A stretch of 64,000 nucleotides of DNA from Moanibacter sp964542645 (GTDB lineage Bacteria > Verrucomicrobiota > Verrucomicrobiia > Opitutales > UBA2987), in contig CAZIUG010000008.1 in NCBI GenBank assembly GCA_964542645.1, positions 186,001 to 250,000 on the forward strand, in the 5' to 3' direction. A model generated the notes under the pieces. The model ran no database searches, was not told the DNA's origin, and saw only the letters and a program-made list of their open reading frames with translations. The translations under genes were made by a program, and so were the position numbers. Numbering within the stretch: position 1 is the stretch's first letter; each line of letters starts with the position of its first letter. Below, piece by piece: positions 16,143 through 25,329 of the stretch.

Positions 16143-19088
16143 TTAGACCCGCCGGCCGCAACACTTTTTATACTTCCTCCCACTCCCACAGCTGCACGGA
16201 TCGTTCCTTCCCAATTTTGGGCCCTCTCTACGAACAGTCACTTTCGGCAATTCCACCTCCCCCGATTGCCTGTTGTCCGTTCTCGAAGTCTGGATAAACG
16301 AGGACCCATCAACGGACTCGGGACCGTATCTACGGGCCGTTCTTGAGAGCGTTGCGAGCATGTTGTCGAAAGCCTTGAGGTTAGTCGCAGAACGAAAAAG
16401 ATTCATACAGATATCAGAACGGATGTTGCCCATCATCTGTTCGAAGTAGAGAAATGCCTCGCTCTTATACTCGCTCAAAGGATCCTTCTGTCCATAGCCT
16501 CTTAAACCCACACTCTGCCGAAGATCATCCATTTCCGTAAGATGATCCTGCCAGTGTTTATCCACACTGTTAATAACAACATAACGCTCTAAGGCCTGCA
16601 GTGCTTCCGGTTCTTCAACCGATTCCTTTGTAGCATATGCCGTCTTGATTCGATCTAAAGCATACGCCTTTATCCCTTCCGGGTCCCGCTCCCTGAGATC
16701 TTCAATTCTGAGAATCACCGGGAAGTGAGTTTTCATCCAATTTTGGAACACCTCCAACACTCCGTCACTCACAATCTTCTCATCGAAAACTCCACTCTCC
16801 TCCAAACGAAAATCCAATTCCTCCTCAACCAGCTCGAGAATAATACCTTTCGGTGATTTAGACTGAATAGCATCATTGCGGATACTGTAAACAACTTCGC
16901 GTTGCTTATTTAAAACATCATCGTACTGAAGCAGTCTCTTTCGTGCCGAATAGTTTTGCTCCTCAACCCTTTTCTGAGCGTTTTCGATTACCCAACTCGG
17001 GAGTGGAACCTCTCCTTCGCCAACTGACTTTTCCAAGAGTTTACCCATGGCCCCGGCATTTCCAAACAATCTCAAGAGATCATCTTCCAAAGAAATAAAA
17101 AAGCGCGATAATCCAGGATCACCCTGTCGGCCACTTCGACCGCGAAGTTGCCTATCAATGCGACGGGACGTGTGCCGCTCTGTTCCAATCACATAAAGTC
17201 CGCCTAGCCCCGGAATCCCTTTGCTTAGTTTGATGTCTGTTCCACGGCCCGCCATATTAGTTGCAATTGTAACGCCACCTCTTTCTCCCGCTCGGGCCAC
17301 TATTTCAGCCTCCTGTCCGTGAAATTTGGCATTGAGTACTTTGTGCGCTATGTTGCTCCTTTTTAGCATCCGGGAGAGCACCTCCGAAGCTTCAACTGAT
17401 ACCGTGCCCACCAATACCGGCTGCCCACGTTCATTCGCTGCCTTAATCTCATTGATCACGGCGTTGTACTTGTCCCGACGCGTCTTATAGATAAGATCAT
17501 CCTGATCATCACGGATCATCGGGCAATTGGTTGGGATCACCATCACATCCAGATTGTAAATATCACGGAATTCGTTGGCCTCTGTTTCCGCAGTCCCCGT
17601 CATCCCAGATAGTTTTTCATACATGCGAAAGTAGTTCTGTATCGTGATTGTAGCATAGGTCTTCGATTCCTTTTCAATAACGACACCTTCTTTTGCTTCT
17701 ACTGCCTGATGCAGGCCATCGCTCCAACGCCGACCCGGCATGATCCTGCCTGTATTTTCGTCGATGATCATTACTTTCCCATCCTTCACAATGTACTCTA
17801 CATCCCGCTCGTAGAGAGAATAGGCCCTCAATAACTGGCTAATCCCATGAATGTCCTCGCTCAACTTCTCAAATCGCTTTTGCTCGTCTGATTTTTTGCG
17901 ATCCCTTTCCTCTGGCATCAGATCATTTTTGCCATCGATCTCTGAATAGATCGATGGCAGATCAGGTAAAACAAAAGCATCTTCGTCATTTGGGCGTAGA
18001 AAACGCCTCCCTTTCTCCGTCAAATCTGCTTGATGCCCTTTTTCATCAATGAGAAAGAAGAGCTCTTCTTTTAGAGAGAAAAACTGCTCCTTGTTGAAAT
18101 CACTGCCCATCTCCAGTTCGAATTTATCAAATGGTGTTCGAACGCCTCCGTCTTCCATGACACGCAGGAACTGTTTATTTTTGGGCATTCCGAGTTTTAC
18201 CTGGAGGAGTTTATTAAAGACATCGAAATCCTCTCCTCCTCCCCCGTTCAACTCCTTTTTCGCCTCCAATATAAGGCGATTGCAAAGCACAGATTGCTGT
18301 TGAACCAATCGTGAAATGCTCGGCTTCAGCTCCTGGAACGGCATCTCTCTATCAACCTGGACCGGCCCAGAAATAATCAAAGGAGTACGCGCTTCATCAA
18401 CTAATATGGAATCCACTTCGTCGATGATACAATAGTAGTGGTCCCGCTGAACCTGGTCCTCAATACGCGTCGCCATCCCATTGTCGCGAAGGCAATCGAA
18501 TCCGAATTCACTAGCCGTACCATAGGTAATGTCATATCCGTAAATCTCACGGCGGGTGACAGGATCCATCGAATTCTGGATACAACCGACCGAGAGTCCG
18601 AGAAACCGGTAAATGTATCCCATCCATTCTGAATCCCTTCTCGCTAAGTAATCATTCACCGTCACCAGCTGACAGTTCTTACCCGTCAACGCATTGAGGT
18701 AGAGAGGAAGCGTCGCTGCAAGTGTCTTCCCCTCTCCAGTTGCCATCTCAGCTATATGCCGATCGTTGAGTGCAATACCCCCAATCAGCTGAACATCGAA
18801 ATGAACCATATCCCATATGATTTCATGGTCACACACTGTCACCGTCTGCCCAACTAACCTCCGGGCTGCATTTTTTACCGCTGCAAAAGCTTCCGGAAGC
18901 AAATTGTTGAGACTCTCTCCTTCTCTTTGACGGCGCTTGAACTCCGCTGTCTTCCCCTTTAGCTCTTCATCAGAAAGACGTTGAAACTCTTCCTCGTATC
19001 GGTTGATAGCAGCAACTAAAGGATTCACCCTTTTAAGGTATTTCCGATAGTGTCTTCCTGTAAGCGCTTTTAATACTTTCGCAATCAT
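16143..19088 (-). CDS. secA: Protein translocase ATPase SecA
   Basis: A 981-residue SecA motor. Nucleotide-binding domain 1 has Walker A MATGEGKT (115-122) and Walker B IIDEVDSILVDEARTPLI (from 221). NBD2 carries GRRWSDGLHQAVEAKEGV, TIATNMAGRGTDIKL and RQLRGRSGRQGDPG. The C-terminal SEC-C zinc motif reads PCSCGSGRKYKKCC. Compared with the 901-residue E. coli protein, the region after residue about 243 is enlarged to some 160 residues of charged sequence before ERDVEYIVKDGKV, in the preprotein cross-linking domain. Bacteroidetes SecA also has an enlarged region here. The ATG at 19088 is the natural start. Confidence 0.97.
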   Translation of the reverse strand: MIAKVLKALTGRHYRKYLKRVNPLVAAINRYEEEFQRLSDEELKGKTAEFKRRQREGESLNNLLPEAFAAVKNAARRLVGQTVTVCDHEIIWDMVHFDVQLIGGIALNDRHIAEMATGEGKTLAATLPLYLNALTGKNCQLVTVNDYLARRDSEWMGYIYRFLGLSVGCIQNSMDPVTRREIYGYDITYGTASEFGFDCLRDNGMATRIEDQVQRDHYYCIIDEVDSILVDEARTPLIISGPVQVDREMPFQELKPSISRLVQQQSVLCNRLILEAKKELNGGGGEDFDVFNKLLQVKLGMPKNKQFLRVMEDGGVRTPFDKFELEMGSDFNKEQFFSLKEELFFLIDEKGHQADLTEKGRRFLRPNDEDAFVLPDLPSIYSEIDGKNDLMPEERDRKKSDEQKRFEKLSEDIHGISQLLRAYSLYERDVEYIVKDGKVMIIDENTGRIMPGRRWSDGLHQAVEAKEGVVIEKESKTYATITIQNYFRMYEKLSGMTGTAETEANEFRDIYNLDVMVIPTNCPMIRDDQDDLIYKTRRDKYNAVINEIKAANERGQPVLVGTVSVEASEVLSRMLKRSNIAHKVLNAKFHGQEAEIVARAGERGGVTIATNMAGRGTDIKLSKGIPGLGGLYVIGTERHTSRRIDRQLRGRSGRQGDPGLSRFFISLEDDLLRLFGNAGAMGKLLEKSVGEGEVPLPSWVIENAQKRVEEQNYSARKRLLQYDDVLNKQREVVYSIRNDAIQSKSPKGIILELVEEELDFRLEESGVFDEKIVSDGVLEVFQNWMKTHFPVILRIEDLRERDPEGIKAYALDRIKTAYATKESVEEPEALQALERYVVINSVDKHWQDHLTEMDDLRQSVGLRGYGQKDPLSEYKSEAFLYFEQMMGNIRSDICMNLFRSATNLKAFDNMLATLSRTARRYGPESVDGSSFIQTSRTDNRQSGEVELPKVTVRREGPKLGRNDPCSCGSGRKYKKCCGRRV

Positions 19089-19183
19089 TCCGAATCTAAT
19101 TTGCCTTCAGCAGTAGGAGTACAACCTTCCTTCACTGGTTAATATTAGGAGTACATCGAACTTTGGTGTCTGTGACAAAGACG

Positions 19184-20119
19184 TCAACCTGAAGAGATTA
19201 ATTCCTTAAAATACGAAACCGTCTTCCGAAGCCCAGATTCTAGTTCAACTTTGGGAACCCAACCCAAGGACTCCGCTGCCAGCGAGATGTCAGGCCGACG
19301 CTGCCGAGGATCATCCTCTGGCAATGCCTCAAACACTACCCGAGAGGAACTACCTGTCAATTTTATCACCCATTCACTCAGCTCGCACATTGTAAACTCC
19401 ACCGGGTTGCCTAGGTTGACCGGACCAATAATTTCCTCCTGGTCCATCATCCGAACAATTCCGGCAATCAGATCGTCCACGTAACAAAACGAGCGGGTCT
19501 GAGTGCCATCTCCGTAAATGGTGATTGGTTCTCCGCGCAAAGCCTGGACGATGAAATTTGATACCACCCTCCCGTCGCTTGGATCCATCCGAGGACCATA
19601 GGTGTTGAATATTCGAACTACCCGTATGTCGACGTTATTTTCACGATGGTAGTCGAAGCACAATGTTTCGGCACAACGTTTGCCCTCATCGTAACAAGCC
19701 CGTAAACCGATTGGATTGACATTACCTCGATAAGCCTCGCTTTGGGGATGTTCCGTAGGATCGCCATAAATTTCTGACGTCGAGGCTTGCAACACGCGTC
19801 CCTCTGTTCTCTTTGCCAAACCCAGGCAATTAATTACACCCATTACAGAGGTCTTAACCGTCTTGATTGGATTAAACTGGTAGTGTGGTGGTGACGCAGG
19901 GCAGGCAAGATTGTAAATCCGATCCACTTCAACCTTAAATGGGTCAACCACATCGTGTCGCATGAACTCAAACCCTGGGTTCTCAAGTAAATGAATGATG
20001 TTGCTTTTCGAACCCGTAAAGAGGTTGTCCAAGCATATCACCTCGTGCCCATCTCGCAAAAGTCGCTCGCAAAGATGACTACCTAGAAAACCTGCACCTC
20101 CTGTTACCAACGAACGCAT
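19184..20119 (-). CDS. UDP-glucuronate decarboxylase (UDP-xylose synthase)-like epimerase
   Basis: A 311-residue extended SDR. The NAD-binding motif is VTGGAGFLGSHLCERLL at the N-terminus. The distinctive YNLACPASPPHYQFNPIKT and the active-site stretch GLRACYDEGKRCAETL (Tyr-x-x-x-Lys) are hallmarks of UDP-glucuronate decarboxylases, which make UDP-xylose for surface glycans. RIFNTYGPRMDPSDGRVVSNF and GDGTQTRSFCYVDDL complete the family pattern. It is about 95 bp upstream of secA on the same strand, with no other sugar-nucleotide genes beside it. A related epimerase activity cannot be excluded. Confidence 0.88.
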   Translation of the reverse strand: MRSLVTGGAGFLGSHLCERLLRDGHEVICLDNLFTGSKSNIIHLLENPGFEFMRHDVVDPFKVEVDRIYNLACPASPPHYQFNPIKTVKTSVMGVINCLGLAKRTEGRVLQASTSEIYGDPTEHPQSEAYRGNVNPIGLRACYDEGKRCAETLCFDYHRENNVDIRVVRIFNTYGPRMDPSDGRVVSNFIVQALRGEPITIYGDGTQTRSFCYVDDLIAGIVRMMDQEEIIGPVNLGNPVEFTMCELSEWVIKLTGSSSRVVFEALPEDDPRQRRPDISLAAESLGWVPKVELESGLRKTVSYFKELISSG

Positions 20120-20348
20120 ACCAGCAGTCTCACCTCATCAATATAGCTAATATATAGGTCACGGGGCTCTTAAGCGATATTCCAATTAATAGCAACCTCG
20201 GATAAAGTAGTAATTATTGAATACTGAATACCGAATTCAACTAATACTTCTTCGCGCACTCACGACATAGAACTCGATAAAGGCCTTGAATCTGTATGAT
20301 ACATACCCTGCACAAAAATAAGAGTTGGGAGGAAATCGTGACACTCGT

Positions 20349-21500
20349 TCATTTGTCAGTGTTCACTGTCTCCTTATTTCCTTCGTAAATCGAAATCCAT
20401 TCTTTGTACCACACATCAAAGTCGCCCTCGATAATATGCTGTCGCGCCTGCCTCATTATTTCGATATAGAAGTGGAGATTATGGATAGACAAAAGCGTAT
20501 GGGCCAGAAGTTCCTTCGACGTGACAAGATGCCTAAGATAGCTCCGCGAGAAATTACGACACGTGTAATTGTCAACCCCATCCACTAACGGTCTATCGTC
20601 TTCCCTGTACTTGCTGTTGGAAATGTTAATCGGGCCGGAAGGTGTGAAGACCATTCCGTGGCGTGCCGCTCTCGTCGGCATCACACAATCAAACATATCC
20701 ACCCCCTTCGCAACCATACGCAGCATCTGAGGCAGGGTTCCAACCCCCATCACATAGAGTGGATAGTCCTTCGGTATCTGAGATGAAACCCACTTCACCT
20801 GTTTGAACATTTCCGATTCCGATTCACCAACACTAACTCCCCCAATAGCAAAGCCATCAAACCCCATCGAAACTAGTGTCTTACTGCATTCGGTCCGCAA
20901 ATCTTCAAAAACTGAACCTTGTACAATTCCAAAGACCTGCCCTCCTTCCTTTCGAAAACCAGTTTCATTAGCTATTGTCAAACACCTGTCAGCCCAGCAA
21001 ACCGTTCGCTCCACGGCTTGAGTACAGACATCCCGCTCGCTTTGGGATGGAGAACATTCATCTAATACCATCGCTATATCCGATCCCAGGTTTTGTTGAA
21101 TCTTCATAACTTCTCCAGGACCCAAAAACACCACCTTTCCATCAATATGAGACCGAAAGAAAACTCCCTCTTCAGTGATTTTTCGAAGGCGGGAAAGACT
21201 GAATACTTGATAGCCACCACTATCTGTCAAAATTGGACCTCCCCATCCCATGAATTGATGAAGTCCACCGAGTTTGCGTATCGTATCCGATCCTGGTCGA
21301 AGATTAAGATGATATGTGTTGCCCAAAATGACCCGAGCCCCAGCCTCATGCAAATGCACAGGGGTCAGCGACTTCACACTTGCTTGAGTACCAACTGGCA
21401 TGAATATCGGGGTAGCCACATCCCCGTGTTGCGTCCGCAACCGTCCCGCCCGGGCCGCTAAACCAGACATCTCTGACTCGATTCTAAAATACCTCGACAC
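20349..21500 (-). CDS. tgt: Queuine/preQ1 tRNA-ribosyltransferase with altered zinc site
   Basis: A 383-residue Tgt that exchanges guanine 34 for preQ1 in tRNAs with GUN anticodons. Catalytic features are intact: PILTDSGGYQVFSL, FGIVQGSVFEDLR, GFDGFAIGGVSVGE and the nucleophile region FDCVMPTRAARHG. The C-terminal zinc site is not. The usual CxCxxC is here VDNYTC, so two Cys ligands are Val309 and Asn311, while Cys314 and His340 (SIHNLHFY) remain. The reading frame around it is clean. The start is a GTG at 21500 with an AAGGG site upstream. No queA or que genes are nearby. Confidence 0.93.
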   Translation of the reverse strand: MSRYFRIESEMSGLAARAGRLRTQHGDVATPIFMPVGTQASVKSLTPVHLHEAGARVILGNTYHLNLRPGSDTIRKLGGLHQFMGWGGPILTDSGGYQVFSLSRLRKITEEGVFFRSHIDGKVVFLGPGEVMKIQQNLGSDIAMVLDECSPSQSERDVCTQAVERTVCWADRCLTIANETGFRKEGGQVFGIVQGSVFEDLRTECSKTLVSMGFDGFAIGGVSVGESESEMFKQVKWVSSQIPKDYPLYVMGVGTLPQMLRMVAKGVDMFDCVMPTRAARHGMVFTPSGPINISNSKYREDDRPLVDGVDNYTCRNFSRSYLRHLVTSKELLAHTLLSIHNLHFYIEIMRQARQHIIEGDFDVWYKEWISIYEGNKETVNTDK

Positions 21501-21808
21501 TGACCCTTACATATCTAGACCCTCGTCAAACTAGCAAGTTTGATTTGATCTTGGACCAGCATAGCCGATAGGCACGCTGCTCTGAATAGTCCTTCCTCTG
21601 TGAACTAGCTGTTGCCATTCACCCAATACCGTGACAATCTTTTAGGATTATGTCGACTACAGTGGTTGTGCTATTTTTTCTTCATTACATCTCCACTTCT
21701 ATTGATTCCGAAAAAATGGACCGTAGCCGGATCACCATCGATTCCTGCTAGTACAGCATCCACTCTACCACTTGACTCAACATCCTTCACAAACCATCTT
21801 TCAGGAGC
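21501..21808. other. Divergent intergenic region
   Basis: About 308 bp between tgt (minus) and the glutamine amidotransferase gene (plus). It must contain the promoters of both. I see no conserved RNA element or protein-like frame. Confidence 0.5.
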
Positions 21809-22378
21809 ATGCTTCTAATCATCGACAACTTCGATTCCTTCACCTACAACCTGGTCCAGTATTTCGGGGCGCTAGGCGTCGAACAAAAGGTCTACCGCAG
21901 CGATGAAATTACCACAGAAGAAGCAGCCGCGTTAAATCCTGATCGCATTTTGATATCGCCTGGACCTAAAACTCCCGATTTCGCCGGAGTCAGCCTTAGA
22001 ATAATCGAAGCCTTTTGCCGAAAAACTCCTATTTTAGGGGTCTGCCTCGGGCACCAATGTATTGGTCAATGCTTTGGCGGCCGCATCGTGAAAGCAACCA
22101 AGCTCATGCACGGCAAAACATCCATGATAAACCACCGCGGTGATCAGATCTTCGAAGGGTTGGATTCCCCCTTTCCCGCTGCGCGCTATCATTCCCTCGT
22201 CATTGATCCAGATTCTGTTCCAGATTCCCTCCAGGTGATCGCTGACACTTCCGAGGGCGAGATCATGGCCATTAGGCACATGGAATTTCCTGTTTGGGGT
22301 GTCCAGTTTCATCCCGAATCACTCGCCACTAATCAAGGAATCCTGATTCTCCAAAATTTCCTCAACCAGACAAGCTAA
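21809..22378 (+). CDS. Glutamine amidotransferase, PabA/TrpG type
   Basis: A 189-residue class I glutamine amidotransferase. It opens MLLIIDNFDSFTYNLVQYF, has the oxyanion-strand ISPGPKTP, the nucleophile elbow PILGVCLGHQCIG and the catalytic His/Glu in VQFHPESLAT. It supplies ammonia to chorismate for aminodeoxychorismate (folate) or anthranilate (tryptophan). No PabB/TrpE partner is in the window, so the two roles cannot be separated; in many bacteria one protein serves both. The ATG at 21809 has CAGGAG just upstream. Its TAA overlaps the nrdR ATG (TAATG). Confidence 0.93.
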   Translation: MLLIIDNFDSFTYNLVQYFGALGVEQKVYRSDEITTEEAAALNPDRILISPGPKTPDFAGVSLRIIEAFCRKTPILGVCLGHQCIGQCFGGRIVKATKLMHGKTSMINHRGDQIFEGLDSPFPAARYHSLVIDPDSVPDSLQVIADTSEGEIMAIRHMEFPVWGVQFHPESLATNQGILILQNFLNQTS

Positions 22379-22824
22379 TGATCTGCCCCAAGTGTTCAAC
22401 TCGTGATACCCGGGTAATAGATTCGAGAATTGGACGAAACGGCCTCTCTATAAGGCGCCGTCGTGAGTGCACTGCATGCGATTACCGATTCACAACGATT
22501 GAGGAAGTTCTCCGTGGCGATCGAGTCGTAATAAAATCAGACGGCCGCCGAGAGGAATTCGATCGTAACAAAATGTTGCATGGGATTCGACGGGCTTGCG
22601 AAAAGAGACCAATCGACCTCGAACAGATTGACATGCTTATATCTGATGTTGTGATCGAACTAGAAGGCGAGTTTGACCAAGAAATCCCAAGTGCAGCAAT
22701 TGGGGAATGGACCATGGCAAAACTAAGATCAATCGATAATATAGCATACATTCGATTTGCCAGCGCTTATCGCAATTTCCACGAGGAGAGCAGCAATTCC
22801 ATTGCCTCACGGCCAAATGAATAA
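22378..22824 (+). CDS. nrdR: Transcriptional repressor NrdR
   Basis: A 148-residue NrdR, the repressor of ribonucleotide reductase genes. The N-terminal zinc ribbon shows MICPKCSTRDTRVIDSR and RRECTACDYRFTTIE (two CxxC pairs), and the ATP-cone domain (about 47-135) has VVIKSDGRREEFDRNKML and IAYIRFASAYRNF. No nrd gene is in the window, so its targets lie elsewhere. It overlaps its upstream neighbour by one base and its downstream neighbour by eight. Confidence 0.96.
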   Translation: MICPKCSTRDTRVIDSRIGRNGLSIRRRRECTACDYRFTTIEEVLRGDRVVIKSDGRREEFDRNKMLHGIRRACEKRPIDLEQIDMLISDVVIELEGEFDQEIPSAAIGEWTMAKLRSIDNIAYIRFASAYRNFHEESSNSIASRPNE

Positions 22825-23287
22825 CTCAAACGAACTCGCTAAACTTCACTGCCTTCATTCACTCTTCGGCCCCACCGTTGGAAACGATCTCTTCCTTACT
22901 TGCCAGATCAAATCAGCCATCGAGTACTACCTTACCGGCTCCCATCTCAGTCGATCTTCGATTCAGAAATTCTCCCAAACCGTTCCCGCACTCCTTAAGT
23001 CTCCTGTTCTCAATGCCAACTCTAGTGCCTTTTGTTTCCTTGACCTATCTGAACAGGACTACGACCCGCTTTGGGTACGCAAATGGGTACTCGACAGTTT
23101 CAAGGAGCTCGCCGGGTATCGGCACGCTGTACTTCTTGTAACTGGTCTCCGATCCTGTCTTTGCCCTAACAGAAAATATTGGACTCAACGCATTGCCTTT
23201 CGTTACACCAACGCTATTCGCTACATCGACGAGCTTGCAGCCTCTTCCACTACCCGAAAAACGAAACTTCAAATCGTACACGTGTGA
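22817..23287 (+). CDS. Conserved-position hypothetical protein
   Basis: A 156-residue protein I do not recognise. The frame is open further upstream, but the ATG at 22817, overlapping the nrdR end, is the likely start. The sequence is soluble-looking, with a hydrophobic strand HAVLLVTGL followed by a Cys-containing turn RSCLCPNRKYW, and no signal peptide or membrane span. Its TGA overlaps the ATG of the next gene (TGATG). The tight overlaps on both sides and clean frame support a real gene, probably expressed with nrdR and the HIT protein. Confidence 0.6.
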   Translation: MNNSNELAKLHCLHSLFGPTVGNDLFLTCQIKSAIEYYLTGSHLSRSSIQKFSQTVPALLKSPVLNANSSAFCFLDLSEQDYDPLWVRKWVLDSFKELAGYRHAVLLVTGLRSCLCPNRKYWTQRIAFRYTNAIRYIDELAASSTTRKTKLQIVHV

Positions 23288-23628
23288 TGGGAAAAACTAT
23301 ATTCGAAAAGATAATCGCCCGGGATATCCCAGCCGAAATTGAATACGAGGACGATCTTTGTATCGCTATTCACGACCTCAATCCTAAAGCCCCTACCCAC
23401 ATCCTCGTAATTCCCAAAAAGGTAATTCACCGCATTGGAGACGCTGATGATAATGATCGTGAAATCCTCGGCCATCTTCTCCTAACAGCCGCCAACATCT
23501 CCAAGAAAAACAAACTCTCCTCCGGTTTTCGTGTTGTCATTAACAACGGTCCCCACGGTGGTGAAAGCGTGCCCCATATGCACATCCACCTCCTTGGAGG
23601 CCGCCAAATGGCCTGGCCCCCAGGCTAA
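23287..23628 (+). CDS. HIT-family nucleotide-binding protein
   Basis: A 113-residue HIT (histidine triad) protein of the HinT type, which hydrolyses nucleoside phosphoramidates. It contains TIFEKIIARDIPAEIEYED near the start, PTHILVIPKKVI in the middle and the catalytic HMHIHLLGGR near the end, with the usual closing WPPG. The ATG at 23287 overlaps the previous stop (TGATG); a longer in-frame extension upstream lacks family similarity and is rejected. Last gene of the four-gene plus-strand run. Confidence 0.94.
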   Translation: MGKTIFEKIIARDIPAEIEYEDDLCIAIHDLNPKAPTHILVIPKKVIHRIGDADDNDREILGHLLLTAANISKKNKLSSGFRVVINNGPHGGESVPHMHIHLLGGRQMAWPPG

Positions 23629-23664
23629 ATAATTGGCAGAAGAGCGGCCCTATAATTTCCTACC

Positions 23665-25227
23665 TCAACAACACCGAATTGCCTCCCCTAAAAACTCAAG
23701 GAGATCTGTAGTCCTGATAGCTTCTGCTCCTCGACGACGAACCAGTTGATCGCACGCTAAGCCATGAAGTGCAACGGCTTGGCAAGCAGCCGTCAACCCA
23801 TCGGCACTTGGACGAGCCAACATGCTGCCAACTAATCCTGCCAATAAGTCACCGCTGCCTCCCCTCGCCAAGAGAGGTCCGCCAAAGAAACTGTGAATCG
23901 TCCGATCGCCATCACTTATACGGGTAATCCTACCCTTGAGAACCGTGATGACATTGTGACGAAATGAAAAGCTACAGAGGTCTAGTTTCTTCTCGGCATT
24001 CTCCTTTTTTTCTGCGATCCGTCTGAATTCACCCAAATGAGGGGTAATAACAACCTCTCCCGCCTCCATCGGCCGCTTTCCCAAAGCCTTAATCACTTCA
24101 TTCTGTAAACCATCAGCATCAATCCCCAGCTTCACCGTTGTCTCTGAAGCAATCCGAGTAATTAATTCCTGAGTTTCTTTTTCCTGCCCCATTCCTGGCC
24201 CCACCACCAAAGCTGATGCCCGATCGATTGTTTCTGTAATCTTTTCCATTCCATCCAAACCCAAGCCACCCTCTTTAGTCTCCGGCATCGGCACCCACAT
24301 TGCCTCCGGAATTACAGCCGAAAAATGAGCAACCACTGACTTGGGAACAAAAGCAGTCACCAATCCAGCCCCACTCTTCACTGCCGCTCTCACTGCCATC
24401 TGAATCGCCCCTGGCATCTTTTGTGAACCTCCCACTAAGTAAAGGTGACCGTAAGACCGCTTATCGCTATTCGAAGGTCGAAAATCAGAAACAGGCTGAA
24501 GGGTCTTTGAAAGAAGAACATGATCACTTGTGTTTTGTTCAATATCACCTTCAAAAAAGCCAATGTCTAAATAACGAATTCTTCCTCCATTCTCTACGCA
24601 ATCCGGCTCTAATAGCGGCCTCTTCAAGATACCTGTGGCATATGTGAAATCCGCTCGGAATCGAGCCCCACTGCATCCGTCACCAACTCCAGTGGGAAGG
24701 TCGACCGCCGCGCGTAATCGAGCCCTGCAGCGTTCGTTTGCCCACTTCACGCATCGCTCGGCTGAACCCTTCAGGGGAGGCTGAAATTGCATACCGATAA
24801 TCCCGTCAAGACATATGTCCCAATCAACCTTATCGAGTCGTTCAACTTTGTTATCCCTCCATGACAGAACCTCTGCTTGCCCTCCCCAATTTCTCAACAG
24901 CAATTCTACTGAGCGCCTGACCAAAGGCTTTAAGCCGCGATCTCCAAGGACTAAAACCACAGTCACTTTAGCCTTACTCTTTACCTTAAGTATTTCATCC
25001 GCAGCCAGAATTGCATCTCCTCCATTATGACCCTTCCCGGCCAGGACGAGGATCCTCCCACATTCCGGGAAATATCCAATTTCACCAAAATCATCTAATA
25101 CCCTGATTCCCAGAGAACGTCCCGCTTTGTTCATCGCCGTCCACTCTCGCGCCTCATCACCATTAAGCAGCCGCCTCTCAAGCTCCTGAGCCTCCGCGCA
25201 ACTTAAAATAGGATGTGTATATTTCAT
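23665..25227 (-). CDS. nnr: Bifunctional NAD(P)HX epimerase/dehydratase
   Basis: A 520-residue fusion that repairs hydrated NADH/NADPH. The N-terminal YjeF-N epimerase half (about 1-220) has the pyrophosphate-binding VLAGKGHNGGDAILAA and AAVDLPTGVGDG. The C-terminal ribokinase-like dehydratase half (about 245-520) has YGHLYLVGGSQKMPGAIQMA, VVGPGMGQEKE, VVITPHLGEF and the catalytic GGSGDLLAGLVGSML, where most homologues have GTGDVLAG. The ATG at 25227 is chosen over a TTG one codon upstream. It faces the HIT gene tail to tail. Confidence 0.93.
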   Translation of the reverse strand: MKYTHPILSCAEAQELERRLLNGDEAREWTAMNKAGRSLGIRVLDDFGEIGYFPECGRILVLAGKGHNGGDAILAADEILKVKSKAKVTVVLVLGDRGLKPLVRRSVELLLRNWGGQAEVLSWRDNKVERLDKVDWDICLDGIIGMQFQPPLKGSAERCVKWANERCRARLRAAVDLPTGVGDGCSGARFRADFTYATGILKRPLLEPDCVENGGRIRYLDIGFFEGDIEQNTSDHVLLSKTLQPVSDFRPSNSDKRSYGHLYLVGGSQKMPGAIQMAVRAAVKSGAGLVTAFVPKSVVAHFSAVIPEAMWVPMPETKEGGLGLDGMEKITETIDRASALVVGPGMGQEKETQELITRIASETTVKLGIDADGLQNEVIKALGKRPMEAGEVVITPHLGEFRRIAEKKENAEKKLDLCSFSFRHNVITVLKGRITRISDGDRTIHSFFGGPLLARGGSGDLLAGLVGSMLARPSADGLTAACQAVALHGLACDQLVRRRGAEAIRTTDLLEFLGEAIRCC

Positions 25228-25329
25228 CAATATCAGCGCTCAGTTGAAGTCATTAGGCTTTACACCCAGTTGATGCATATTAATGGGCTAAAACAATTAT
25301 CCCTTTCGAATCCATTGCATAATCCCTCT

